Assembly (NCBI RefSeq): GCF_027270735.1
Contig: NZ_JAPWIJ010000006.1
Coordinates: 186,001 to 250,000 of the forward strand
Source: Rhodococcus ruber
GTDB taxonomy: Bacteria; Actinomycetota; Actinomycetes; Mycobacteriales; Mycobacteriaceae
Length of the DNA stretch: 64,000 bases
Direction of reading: 5' to 3'
The notes under the pieces are model-generated. The model was not told the origin of the DNA, did no database searches, and saw only the letters and a list, made by a program, of their open reading frames with translations. Each line of letters starts with the position of its first letter. The stretch's first letter is position 1. Made by a program: the position numbers and the translations under genes. Below, one piece after another: positions 48,354-56,529 of the stretch.

Positions 48354-49850
48354 GTGACGGACCAGATCGAACGAACCAACGACGCCACCTTCGACAGCCT
48401 CGACCCCAGAACGGGAACCACCCTCTCCACCTATCCGGTAGCGGACTCCGCCGACGTGGCCGTAGCCGTCGCACGCGCCCGATCGGCCGCGCGGTGGTGG
48501 GACGCCCAGGGTTTCGCCGGACGCAAGCGGTGGCTGCTGGAATTCAAATCCGCCATCGCCCGCGACGCCGCGAGTCTGGCCACGGTCATCGCCGCCGAAA
48601 CAGGTAAACCCGACGAGGACTCGCTGCTCGAGGTCATGTTGGGCGTCGAACATCTCGACTGGGCCGCGCGCAATGCCGAGAAGACTCTCCGGCAGCGCAA
48701 GGTCGGATCAGGTCTGCTGGCCGTCAATCAGAAGGCCTATGTGGGATACCGTCCGTTCGGCGTCGTCGGGGTCATCGGACCGTGGAACTACCCGCTGTAC
48801 ACCCCGATGGGTTCGATCGCCTATGCACTCGCCGCAGGCAACACCGTTGTCTTCAAGCCCAGCGAACTCACCCCGGGCGTCGGAGTGTGGCTGGCCGAGA
48901 AGTGGGCGTCGCTCGCCGTTCCGCATCCCGTCTTCCAGACCGTCACCGGCGACGGTTCCACCGGCACGGCCTTGGTCGAATCCGGCGTCGACAAGATCGC
49001 CTTCACCGGCTCCACCGCCACGGCCAAAAAGGTGATGGCCACGTGCGCGAAGTCGTTGACCCCACTGGTCGCCGAATGCGGCGGCAAGGACGCGATGCTC
49101 GTCGACTCCGACGCGAACATCGCTGCCGCAGTGGAGTTCGCCACGTTCGGCGCGATGGGTAATGCAGGCCAGACCTGCGCGGGCGTCGAACGTATCTACG
49201 TCGCCGCTCCGGTGTACGACCGGTTCGTCGGCGAATTCACCGCCGCCGTACGGGCACTGAAGCCCGGCGGAACGAAGACCTCGTCCTACGGCCCGATGAC
49301 GCTGGGCAAGCAGAGCGAGATCGTGCGCGGCCAGATCGAGGACGCCTTGGCCAAGGGCGGCAAAGCTGTTGTCGGCGGACTCGATTCGCTGCACGGGCCG
49401 TACGTCGACCCGGTTGTCCTCACCGACGTGCCCGAGGATTCCACTGCGATCACCGAAGAGACATTCGGCCCGACAGTCGTGGTCAACAAGGTGCGAGATC
49501 TGGACGAGGCGATCGAGCGGGCCAATGCCTCCAAGTACGGACTCGGTGCGTCGGTGTTCACCCAGGACGACGCAGTGGGCAGACGTGCCGCGGAGAAGCT
49601 CGATTGCGGTGTGGTGACGGTCAATTCGGTGCTCGGCTTCGCGGGCGTTCCGGCGCTGCCGTTCGGCGGCACCGGCGATTCGGGGTTCGGCCGGATCCAT
49701 GGGGCCGACGGCCTTCGTGAGTTCAGCACCGTCAAGTCGATGACGGTGCAGAGCTTTGCCGCTCCGGTGAACCTGTTGACCATGAAGCGCAAGGCACGAA
49801 ACATGAAGCTCTCGGTTCTGGCACTGAAGCTGCGGCACGGACGGGGCTGA
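48354..49850 (+). CDS. NAD(P)-dependent aldehyde dehydrogenase
   Basis: A 498-residue aldehyde dehydrogenase. The catalytic glutamate is Glu241 in ECGGKDAML and the nucleophile Cys275 in GQTCAGVERI. NAD-binding FTGSTATAKKV and the NSVLGFAGVPALPFGG region near the C-terminus are normal. The C-terminal basic tail (MKRKARNMKLS) resembles the membrane-associating tail of fatty aldehyde dehydrogenases, so a lipid aldehyde substrate is plausible. The GTG start follows CTGGAGGA. It is two bases from the next gene, so the two form an operon controlled by the GntR protein. Confidence 0.92.
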   Translation: MTDQIERTNDATFDSLDPRTGTTLSTYPVADSADVAVAVARARSAARWWDAQGFAGRKRWLLEFKSAIARDAASLATVIAAETGKPDEDSLLEVMLGVEHLDWAARNAEKTLRQRKVGSGLLAVNQKAYVGYRPFGVVGVIGPWNYPLYTPMGSIAYALAAGNTVVFKPSELTPGVGVWLAEKWASLAVPHPVFQTVTGDGSTGTALVESGVDKIAFTGSTATAKKVMATCAKSLTPLVAECGGKDAMLVDSDANIAAAVEFATFGAMGNAGQTCAGVERIYVAAPVYDRFVGEFTAAVRALKPGGTKTSSYGPMTLGKQSEIVRGQIEDALAKGGKAVVGGLDSLHGPYVDPVVLTDVPEDSTAITEETFGPTVVVNKVRDLDEAIERANASKYGLGASVFTQDDAVGRRAAEKLDCGVVTVNSVLGFAGVPALPFGGTGDSGFGRIHGADGLREFSTVKSMTVQSFAAPVNLLTMKRKARNMKLSVLALKLRHGRG

Positions 49851-49852
49851 CC

Positions 49853-50767
49853 GTGGACGTCACGCCGAAGAAGGGGCGATTCGGCTGGCTCGCGCGCATC
49901 GAGGAACTCGACCCGGTGAGGGATTGCCACACAATTCACCGCATCACCGCCGGGTACGAGTTCCCGTGGGACTATCAGCGCGCTCTCGAATTCGCGTTGT
50001 TCCGCACGTATTGCGTTCCGACGATCTCCGCGTTGCTCGCCGAGACCGGTGAGTTCGAGAAGCGCCCACAGAAGCGCTACGACGACACCGCATTGCTGAT
50101 GGCCGAGATGCTCGAGCACGGGTACGACTCCGAGCGGGGCCGCGAATCGCTTCGGATGGTCAATCGGATGCACGCGCAGTACGACATCTCGAACGACGAC
50201 ATGCTCTACGTACTCACGACGTTCATCTACGAGCCCATCGAGTGGATCGACACCTACGGGTGGCGTCGCCTGCACCCCAAGGAGCGACTCGCCACGTTCC
50301 ACTTCTACTGCGAAGTGGGAAAACGAATGGGCATCAAGCACATTCCTCGGTCGTACACCGAGCTTGCCCAGTTCAAGCTCGACTACGAGGAACGCACGTT
50401 CCGGTTCAGCGAGGACAACAAACGCATCGGCACATACACCCTCGATCTCTACTGTTCCTGGTTCCCCGCTGCGCTCACGCCCGCGGTGAAGCAGGGAGTG
50501 TTCGCGCTGCTGGACGACCGGATGGCCCATGCTTTCGGATTCCCGGCGGGTTCGACGACCGTCGAACGAGTCGCCGTGCGAGCCCTGCGTGCCAGGGCCC
50601 GGGTAGAGCGGTTCTTCCCCAAGCGGACTCGGTCGCGGGCCACTGCCGATGCGACCAACAAGACCTATCCCGGATACCCCGTCGGCTATCAGCCGAGCGA
50701 TCTGGGCACCCCGACCTCACCGCGAGTTCGCGGTTGTGGAGCAAAAACGCCGGAAATCTCGGCGTAA
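49853..50767 (+). CDS. MpaB/DUF2236 oxygenase-family protein, second copy
   Basis: A 304-residue protein. It has HTIHRITAGYEFPWDYQRAL near the start, DDMLYVLTTFIYEPIEWID in the middle and HPKERLATFHFYCEVGKRMG, as in DUF2236 heme oxygenase-like proteins. It starts at a GTG two bases after the aldehyde dehydrogenase stop, so translation is coupled. An oxygenase that cleaves a double bond to an aldehyde, followed by an aldehyde dehydrogenase, would make chemical sense, but that is inference. The last 25 residues are low-complexity. Confidence 0.8.
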   Translation: MDVTPKKGRFGWLARIEELDPVRDCHTIHRITAGYEFPWDYQRALEFALFRTYCVPTISALLAETGEFEKRPQKRYDDTALLMAEMLEHGYDSERGRESLRMVNRMHAQYDISNDDMLYVLTTFIYEPIEWIDTYGWRRLHPKERLATFHFYCEVGKRMGIKHIPRSYTELAQFKLDYEERTFRFSEDNKRIGTYTLDLYCSWFPAALTPAVKQGVFALLDDRMAHAFGFPAGSTTVERVAVRALRARARVERFFPKRTRSRATADATNKTYPGYPVGYQPSDLGTPTSPRVRGCGAKTPEISA

Positions 50768-50783
50768 CTGCGAACTCGACGAG

Positions 50784-51836
50784 TCAGAGTCCGTCCACCC
50801 ACCTGCCGAACGCATCGCGAAACTCCGACGAGAGCGGCAGCGGTGCGAGAGCGGTGTTCGGATCCGCGGGTAGCGGGCCGAGCTCGCCCAACATGTGCGA
50901 GCTGTTGGCGAAGTTCGCGAAGGCGAGGTCTGTGTGTCCCAGGGCCACTCGCACGTTCTCGACCTGGCCGCAAGAGACGTTGAGGTCCTTGTCCGAGCAG
51001 GTCAGGAACGAGGAGTACGAGTCCGGGAGTGCGGCAGCCAGATTCGCTGGGTCCGTTGCATCGGCTTCACGCAGGAAGCCGGCGCTCTGCCGCAGTCCCA
51101 GACCGTCGACGATCGGGTCGGGCTCGGCGGACAACGCCCGTCCCGCGCGGATATCGGCGACGGCCTGGGCAAAGCGATCCCGGGACGCGGTGGCCTGCTC
51201 CTCGGTGAACTGGCCCGTTGCCACGGCTTCGCCGATATTGCGATCGACCTGCGCGGTCAGCAGGTCGAGGTAGCGGATCGACAACGGCTCGAGCAGGCCG
51301 ACATGGGTGAACGCCGCACTGTCGGCATCGGCCAAGCGCAGTGCCGTCAGCGCGCCCTCGCTGTGCCCGATCACCGTCGTGCGATCCGCCCCGACACCGG
51401 TCCGCTGTTGCAGGAATGCCAGTGCGTCCGCAGCATTGTCGACCTGCGCATCGAAGCCGGGAGGGTTGTTCGGATCCACACCGGCGAGTCCGGTACGTCC
51501 GCTACCGAGCTTGTCGAATCGCAGGCTCGCAATGCCGCGTCTGGACAGCTCGTCGGCAACGTATGCGGTGGTATTCAGCTGCAGATCACCCGAGTTTCCG
51601 TTGCGATCGGTCGGCCCACTGCCCGGCAGCACCAAAGCGACACCGCGGGTTTCGCCGACGGGGACGCGAAGGCTCCCGTAGAAAGTGATGCCACCGGACT
51701 CGAAGCTCACTTCGGAGTCGAGCGCGTCGTCCGGCGACCACGGAACGTTGATCGGGGCAGCGGACGCGGTACCCGCGCCGACGAGAAGGAGCATCGACGC
51801 GGCCAGTACGGCCAGCAGTCTTCCTGTGCGCAGCAT
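50784..51836 (-). CDS. Secreted alpha/beta hydrolase
   Basis: A 350-residue exported hydrolase. The signal peptide (1-26) ends with the signal peptidase I site ASA-AP. The mature part has GSGPTDRNGN as the oxyanion-hole loop, the nucleophile serine near 160 in GHSEGAL, and a C-terminal LGELGPLPAD region. It resembles the BAAT/dienelactone-hydrolase-like secreted hydrolases of Mycobacteriales. The ATG at 51836 was chosen because the signal peptide begins there. It converges with the MpaB-like gene and is divergent from fadD5. Substrate unknown. Confidence 0.85.
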   Translation of the reverse strand: MLRTGRLLAVLAASMLLLVGAGTASAAPINVPWSPDDALDSEVSFESGGITFYGSLRVPVGETRGVALVLPGSGPTDRNGNSGDLQLNTTAYVADELSRRGIASLRFDKLGSGRTGLAGVDPNNPPGFDAQVDNAADALAFLQQRTGVGADRTTVIGHSEGALTALRLADADSAAFTHVGLLEPLSIRYLDLLTAQVDRNIGEAVATGQFTEEQATASRDRFAQAVADIRAGRALSAEPDPIVDGLGLRQSAGFLREADATDPANLAAALPDSYSSFLTCSDKDLNVSCGQVENVRVALGHTDLAFANFANSSHMLGELGPLPADPNTALAPLPLSSEFRDAFGRWVDGL

Positions 51837-51955
51837 GCAGCCAGGGTAACAATCCGACCGCCCGTTCCGGCACTGCGCGAGTACCGATGCGCGACCGACA
51901 ATCACTGTAAGCTGCATCACATTTCACCGTGGTCGACAGCACAGAGGAGCAGTCC

Positions 51956-53530
51956 ATGAGCGAACAGCCCGGCGTCGACGAGAGCATCGAGCAACCCCAT
52001 CTCGCGCGCCGGAACAACTGGAACAATCAGGTTCGACGGCACGCCCTGATGCAGCCTGTGGCCGTGGCCCTTCGGTTTCAGGGGCGTTCGATCACATGGC
52101 GCGAACTCGACGACAGAGTGTCGCGGTTCGCCGGCGCACTCGCCGGTCGGGGCATCGGATTCGGTGACCGCGTGCTGATTCTCATGCTCAACCGACCGGA
52201 GTATCTCGAGGCAGTACTGGCGATCAACGCACTCGGCGCGCTGGCCGTGCCGGTGAATTTCCGCATGACTGCACCGGAGGTGGCGTTCCTCGCACAGAAC
52301 AGCGGGGCCACCGAGGTGATCACCGACGAGACCCTCGCACCACTGGCCGAATCAGTGGTCGCACAGAGTGATTCGCTGGGCGGTGCCATCACCGTCGGGG
52401 AGTCGTACGAGACTCTGCTCTCGGGCAGCGAGCCTGCGGACATCGTCGACGTCCCGGACGACGCTCCGGCACTGATCATGTACACCTCGGGTACCACCGG
52501 CAGGCCGAAGGGCGCGGTATTGACCCACGCAAACATGCAGGCGCAGGGCCTCACCTGCATTCGGGCACTGCAGATGAACGCCACCGACGAGGTCGGCTTC
52601 TGCGCGTCGCCGATGTTCCATATCGCTGCACTGGGCAGCCTGGCGCCCAGTCTGCTGCTCGGCATCCCGACCGTCGTCCATCCGGTCGGCGCTTTCGATG
52701 CGGGGACGCTGCTCGACGTCCTTGCTGCCGAGGGAGTCACCAACCTGTTCCTCGTCCCGGTGCAATGGCAGGCGATGTGCGCCGAGCAGGCGCGGAGTCC
52801 CAGAACACTTGCGCTGCGGGTTGTTTCCTGGGGTGCCGCACCGGCGTCCGACACAGTTCTGCGAGCGATGTCGGAGACCTTCCCCGATGCGCTGAACGTT
52901 GCGGTGTTCGGACAGACCGAGATGTCGCCCATCACCTGCGTGCTCGACGGAGTCGATGCCCTGCGCAAGATCGGCTCGGTCGGACACGTGATCCCGACCG
53001 TGTCGGCGCGCATCGTCGACGACGAGATGAACGATGTGGCCCCAGGCGAGATCGGCGAAATCGTCTATCGGGGACCGACAACGATGCGTGAGTACTGGGA
53101 GAACCCGGACGCGACGGCCGACGCTTTTCACGGCGGATGGTTTCATTCCGGCGACCTCGTGCGTCAGGACGAGGAGGGCTTCGTCTTCGTCGTCGACCGC
53201 AAGAAAGACATGATCATCTCCGGCGGCGAGAACATCTACTGCGCCGAGGTCGAGAACATCCTGTTCGCTCACCCCAGGATCCGCGAAGCCGCAGTGATCG
53301 GCCGGCCCGACGAGCGATGGGGCGAGGTACCCGTTGCGGTGGTCGCGCTGCACGATTCCGAGGACGCACCCGATCTCACGCTCGACGAATTGACGGTCTG
53401 GCTCGGAGACCATCTGGCGCGCTTCAAACACCCCAAGGAATTGGTCGTCGTCGACGCGCTCCCGCGCAACGCGAGCGGCAAGGTTCTCAAGGTCGCCCTC
53501 CGGAAGTCTTACGCTCCGGCAACAGTCTGA
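51956..53530 (+). CDS. fadD5: Long-chain acyl-CoA synthetase, FadD5-like
   Basis: A 524-residue AMP-forming ligase. The phosphate-binding motif MYTSGTTGRPKGA lies near 180, the adenylation core includes VSWGAAPASD and FGQTEMSP, and FHSGDLVRQDEEGF and ISGGENIYCAEVEN complete the motifs, with the C-terminal lysine in NASGKVLK. The sequence follows M. tuberculosis FadD5 closely as I recall it. In mycobacteria fadD5 sits at the mce1 locus and is linked to reuse of mycolic acid-derived lipids; no mce genes are present here. The ATG at 51956 follows GAGGAG; a GTG at 51929 is less likely. Confidence 0.85.
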   Translation: MSEQPGVDESIEQPHLARRNNWNNQVRRHALMQPVAVALRFQGRSITWRELDDRVSRFAGALAGRGIGFGDRVLILMLNRPEYLEAVLAINALGALAVPVNFRMTAPEVAFLAQNSGATEVITDETLAPLAESVVAQSDSLGGAITVGESYETLLSGSEPADIVDVPDDAPALIMYTSGTTGRPKGAVLTHANMQAQGLTCIRALQMNATDEVGFCASPMFHIAALGSLAPSLLLGIPTVVHPVGAFDAGTLLDVLAAEGVTNLFLVPVQWQAMCAEQARSPRTLALRVVSWGAAPASDTVLRAMSETFPDALNVAVFGQTEMSPITCVLDGVDALRKIGSVGHVIPTVSARIVDDEMNDVAPGEIGEIVYRGPTTMREYWENPDATADAFHGGWFHSGDLVRQDEEGFVFVVDRKKDMIISGGENIYCAEVENILFAHPRIREAAVIGRPDERWGEVPVAVVALHDSEDAPDLTLDELTVWLGDHLARFKHPKELVVVDALPRNASGKVLKVALRKSYAPATV

Positions 53531-53764
53531 CGACCCCGATACGAGGCGTCGAACACCCGCTGTTGCCGGGCCCGAATGGGCCGAAGTGCTGGTCGGGGCA
53601 CACCGCGAATCGGATAGGACGTAGCCTGGCTGGGAAGGTTCGGTGGCTCGACCGTGAATGACATCCGTGTTGTTCGGTTAGATTGGAAGAGCCACCAGGC
53701 ACGATGCAAGAGGGTCGAGACCTGTCAACGAGCGACGGGTCACCACAATCGAGGAGAACAGGCC

Positions 53765-54079
53765 ATGGCTTTACCAGTATTGACACCGGAACAGCGCACC
53801 GCGGCGCTGGCCAAGGCGGCCGAGGCACGCACTGCGCGGTCGAAGCTGCTCGCATCCGTCAAGTCCGGCGAACTCAGCGTCGCTGACGTTCTCGCCAAGG
53901 CGGAGAACGACGAGATCGTCAAGAAGACCAAGGTGTCCGCCCTGATCAAGGCCCTGCCGGGTGTTGGATCCGTGCGCGCCGCACAGCTGCTCGAGCAGCT
54001 GTCCATCGCCGATACCCGCCGTATCGGTGGCCTCGGTGCCAACCAGCGCGAAGCACTGCTGGCTGCCGTCGCATCCTGA
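53765..54079 (+). CDS. mihF: Actinobacterial integration host factor (mIHF)
   Basis: A 104-residue nucleoid-associated protein. It begins MALPVLTPEQRTAALAKAAE, the standard mIHF opening, and has the helix-two-turn-helix DNA-binding part KVSALIKALPGVGSVRA followed by RRIGGLGANQREAL. mIHF is usually encoded next to gmk and pyrF; here its neighbours are fadD5 and an antiporter regulator, so this may be a second copy. GAGGAG is eight bases before the ATG. The 234-bp region before it has a TAGATT -10 candidate at 53679-53684 but no clear -35, and no gene. Confidence 0.92.
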   Translation: MALPVLTPEQRTAALAKAAEARTARSKLLASVKSGELSVADVLAKAENDEIVKKTKVSALIKALPGVGSVRAAQLLEQLSIADTRRIGGLGANQREALLAAVAS

Positions 54080-54093
54080 TTCACAACTTGCGA

Positions 54094-54119
54094 TAACGCG
54101 TTACCTGCAGGGCTAGCAT
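54094..54119 (+). promoter_or_regulatory. Promoter and palindrome upstream of the antiporter operon
   Basis: TAGCAT at 54114-54119 is a -10 candidate seven bases before the ATG at 54127, indicating a leaderless start. The perfect 10-bp palindrome TAACGCGTTA at 54094-54103 lies just upstream and could be an operator. Confidence 0.5.
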
Positions 54120-54126
54120 TTCGACC

Positions 54127-54609
54127 ATGAACGTCGAAGTGACCCTGCTGCCGGGAATCGGGGTGCGGAAAGATTTCGCCCTCGCTTCCGGGCGCCGCAT
54201 AGGCGTCATCACCCGCAAGGACGGCGCGAACGAGTTGATCGTCTCGCGCAAGGACGACCCCGATGCGACGCAGGCATCGATCACGCTGAGCAATGAGGAA
54301 GCGGCGGCCCTGGGCAATCTGCTCGGGTCGCCGCAACTCATCGCTCAGCTCGGGGAAGAGCATCGCGACCTCCCCGGAATCAACACTCGCCAACTTCCCA
54401 TTCGCGCGAATTCACGGTTCGTCAGCCGCACACTCGGCGACACCACCATGCGCACCAAAACCGGGGTATCCGTCGTCGCTGTCATGCGCGCCGGTCAAGT
54501 ACAACCGTCCCCCACCCCCGACTTCACGCTGGCCGCAGGTGACCTGCTGGTCGCCGTCGGTACCGCGGACGGACTGGACGCAGCAGCCAAGTTACTCGGC
54601 AATGCCTGA
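54127..54609 (+). CDS. KhtT-like regulatory subunit of a K+:H+ antiporter (TrkA-C domain)
   Basis: A 160-residue cytosolic protein. The C-terminal half (about 80-158) is a TrkA-C/RCK_C domain (TGVSVVAVMRAGQVQPSPTP and LLVAVGTADGLDAA). The N-terminal half matches the KhtT-type beta domain. KhtT gates the KhtU antiporter in response to pH and nucleotides. The gene precedes the antiporter by 19 bases, supporting a two-gene system. The start is probably leaderless. Confidence 0.88.
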   Translation: MNVEVTLLPGIGVRKDFALASGRRIGVITRKDGANELIVSRKDDPDATQASITLSNEEAAALGNLLGSPQLIAQLGEEHRDLPGINTRQLPIRANSRFVSRTLGDTTMRTKTGVSVVAVMRAGQVQPSPTPDFTLAAGDLLVAVGTADGLDAAAKLLGNA

Positions 54610-54628
54610 GATCAGTCGGGGCTGAGCA

Positions 54629-55801
54629 ATGGCCGAGAGCGCACTTGCCCTCACCGAGCTGGGCGCAGTGTTCTTCGTTCTCGGACTTCTCGCTCGACTC
54701 GCGGGGCGAATCGGTGTCTCCCCCATCCCGTTCTATCTGCTCGGCGGTCTCGCATTCGGCAACGGCGGCATCGTCAACCTCGGCGGTATCGACGAGTTCA
54801 GTGAGATCGCCAGCGAAATCGGCGTCATCCTGTTGCTGCTTCTGCTCGGACTCGAGTACACCGCCGCCGAACTCGTGACCGGGCTCCGCCGATCCTGGAT
54901 GGCCGGGCTGCTGGACATCGCACTGAACTTCGCGCCGGGTGCAGTGGTCGCGTTGCTGCTCGGCTGGGGCGGAGTCGGAGCACTCGTGATGGGCGGCGTC
55001 ACCTACATCTCGTCGTCGGGCATCATCGCCAAAGTGCTCACCGATCTGGGCCGACTCGGTAACCGCGAAACGCCCGTCGTGCTGTCCATCCTGGTGTTCG
55101 AGGACCTGGCGATGGCCATCTACCTGCCGATCCTCACCGCAGTACTGAGCGGAGTGAGCTTCCTCGGCGGCCTGGAAGCACTCGGAATCTCACTGTTGGT
55201 CATCACCTTCGTGCTCGTGGTCGCGCTGCGCTACGGCAGATTCGTCTCCGCCATCGTCGACAGTCCCGACCGTGAGGTCGTCCTGCTCAAGGTCCTCGGA
55301 TCGGCTCTGCTGGTAGCAGGCATCGCGTCGGAACTGCAGGTCTCCGCGGCTGTCGGTGCGTTCCTGCTCGGCATCGCGATCTCCGGGTCGACGGCCGACA
55401 ACGCCACCCGCATCCTCGAACCACTCCGCGACCTGTTCGCGGCGATGTTCTTCGTGGTGTTCGGCCTGGGCACCGACCCCGCAACCATCCCACCGGTACT
55501 GGGCTGGGCGGTTGTGCTCGCGGTCACGACGACAGCCACGAAGGTCGCCACCGGCTGGTGGGCGGCGGGGCGTCAGGGAATCGGGAGACCGGGCCGACTA
55601 CGCGCGGGTGCGGCGCTGGTGGCACGCGGAGAATTCTCCATCGTCATCGCCGGGCTCGCCGTGGCCGCAGGCGCGGTGGAGGGCGAACTGGCGGCTCTGG
55701 CGACGGCGTACGTGCTGCTGATGGCCATCCTGGGGCCGATCGCCGCTCGCGTCGTCGAACCGGTCGCGCGGGTAGTGCTCCGCACCAAGCCCGCGGTGTG
55801 A
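54629..55801 (+). CDS. CPA2 cation:proton antiporter (KhtU/KefB-like)
   Basis: A 390-residue membrane protein with about 12 hydrophobic segments and no cytoplasmic RCK domain, which is supplied by the preceding gene. Characteristic segments are PIPFYLLGGLAFGNGG, LLLLLGLEYT, TYISSSGIIAKVLTDLGRLG and SAAVGAFLLGIAISG. It should exchange K+ or another cation for protons and help in pH or osmotic control. The ATG follows a weak ribosome-binding site. Confidence 0.9.
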   Translation: MAESALALTELGAVFFVLGLLARLAGRIGVSPIPFYLLGGLAFGNGGIVNLGGIDEFSEIASEIGVILLLLLLGLEYTAAELVTGLRRSWMAGLLDIALNFAPGAVVALLLGWGGVGALVMGGVTYISSSGIIAKVLTDLGRLGNRETPVVLSILVFEDLAMAIYLPILTAVLSGVSFLGGLEALGISLLVITFVLVVALRYGRFVSAIVDSPDREVVLLKVLGSALLVAGIASELQVSAAVGAFLLGIAISGSTADNATRILEPLRDLFAAMFFVVFGLGTDPATIPPVLGWAVVLAVTTTATKVATGWWAAGRQGIGRPGRLRAGAALVARGEFSIVIAGLAVAAGAVEGELAALATAYVLLMAILGPIAARVVEPVARVVLRTKPAV

Positions 55802-55814
55802 TTGGCTTTTCGAC

Positions 55815-56471
55815 ATGGCAGAGAAGCGGACGGTTCTGAGGCGACGGCCGCAGTTGTCCGAGGAGGTGGCAAGCCACGTCCGGCACCGAGTGATGTCCGG
55901 CGAAGTGAGCCCGGGTGACTTCATCCGGCTGGACGAGACCGCCGCCGAACTCGGGGTGAGCGTCACCCCGGTACGTGAGGCTCTGCTGACCTTGCGAGGT
56001 GAGGGCATCGTCGAACTCGTGCCACACCGTGGGTACAAGGTGTCGCCGCTGACGCCGAACGACATCGTCGACATCTTCTGGCTGCAGGGCCGAATCGCCG
56101 TCGAACTGGTGCGCCGCGCGGCACCGAAGATCACCGAGACCGAACTCGACCAGCTCGCCGAACTCACCGAGGTACTGTCCACCGCCGTCGAGAACGGCCG
56201 GGCCGAGGAAGTCGAGAACATCGAATTCGAGTTCCATCGTGTGCTGAACCGTCTGGCCGAGTCGTCCAAGCTGGCGTGGTTTCTCAACAACGCCACCCGC
56301 TACACCCCCACCCGCCTGTATGCGACCGACCGCGAGTGGGGACGAGCAGCAGTGCGCAACCACGAGGAGCTCATCGAGGCTCTGGTTCGAAACGACATCG
56401 ACGCCGCCTGCGAATTGATGAAGCAACAATTCACAGACGGCGCCGAGAGGTTGATCGCGCATCGCGGGTGA
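55815..56471 (+). CDS. GntR-family (FCD) regulator, paralogue of the 47.6-kb gene
   Basis: A 218-residue regulator with a winged helix (about 10-80, containing AAELGVSVTPVREALLTLRGEG) and a helical FCD domain (IEFEFHRVLNR, NHEELIEAL). It has the same length as, and shares much sequence with, the GntR protein at 47569-48225. It starts 13 bases after the antiporter stop codon, so it may be cotranscribed with the antiporter. It converges with fadB, so control of fatty acid oxidation is possible but not shown. Confidence 0.9.
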   Translation: MAEKRTVLRRRPQLSEEVASHVRHRVMSGEVSPGDFIRLDETAAELGVSVTPVREALLTLRGEGIVELVPHRGYKVSPLTPNDIVDIFWLQGRIAVELVRRAAPKITETELDQLAELTEVLSTAVENGRAEEVENIEFEFHRVLNRLAESSKLAWFLNNATRYTPTRLYATDREWGRAAVRNHEELIEALVRNDIDAACELMKQQFTDGAERLIAHRG

Positions 56472-56524
56472 GCGCTACGCGCAGCTGCGCGGAACCTCGT
56501 AGTGGGCTACGAGTTTCCGCTCAC
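56468..56524. terminator. Interrupted palindrome, terminator between GntR and fadB
   Basis: GCGGAACCTCGTAG (56489-56502) pairs with CTACGAGTTTCCGC (56507-56520) at 13 of 14 positions around the loop TGGG. GTGAGCG (56468-56474) also pairs with CGCTCAC (56518-56524), which shows that a 14-base piece (56475-56488) interrupts the left arm of a longer palindrome. The core is shared with 42452-42497. Confidence 0.7.
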
Positions 56525-56529
56525 ATGGG

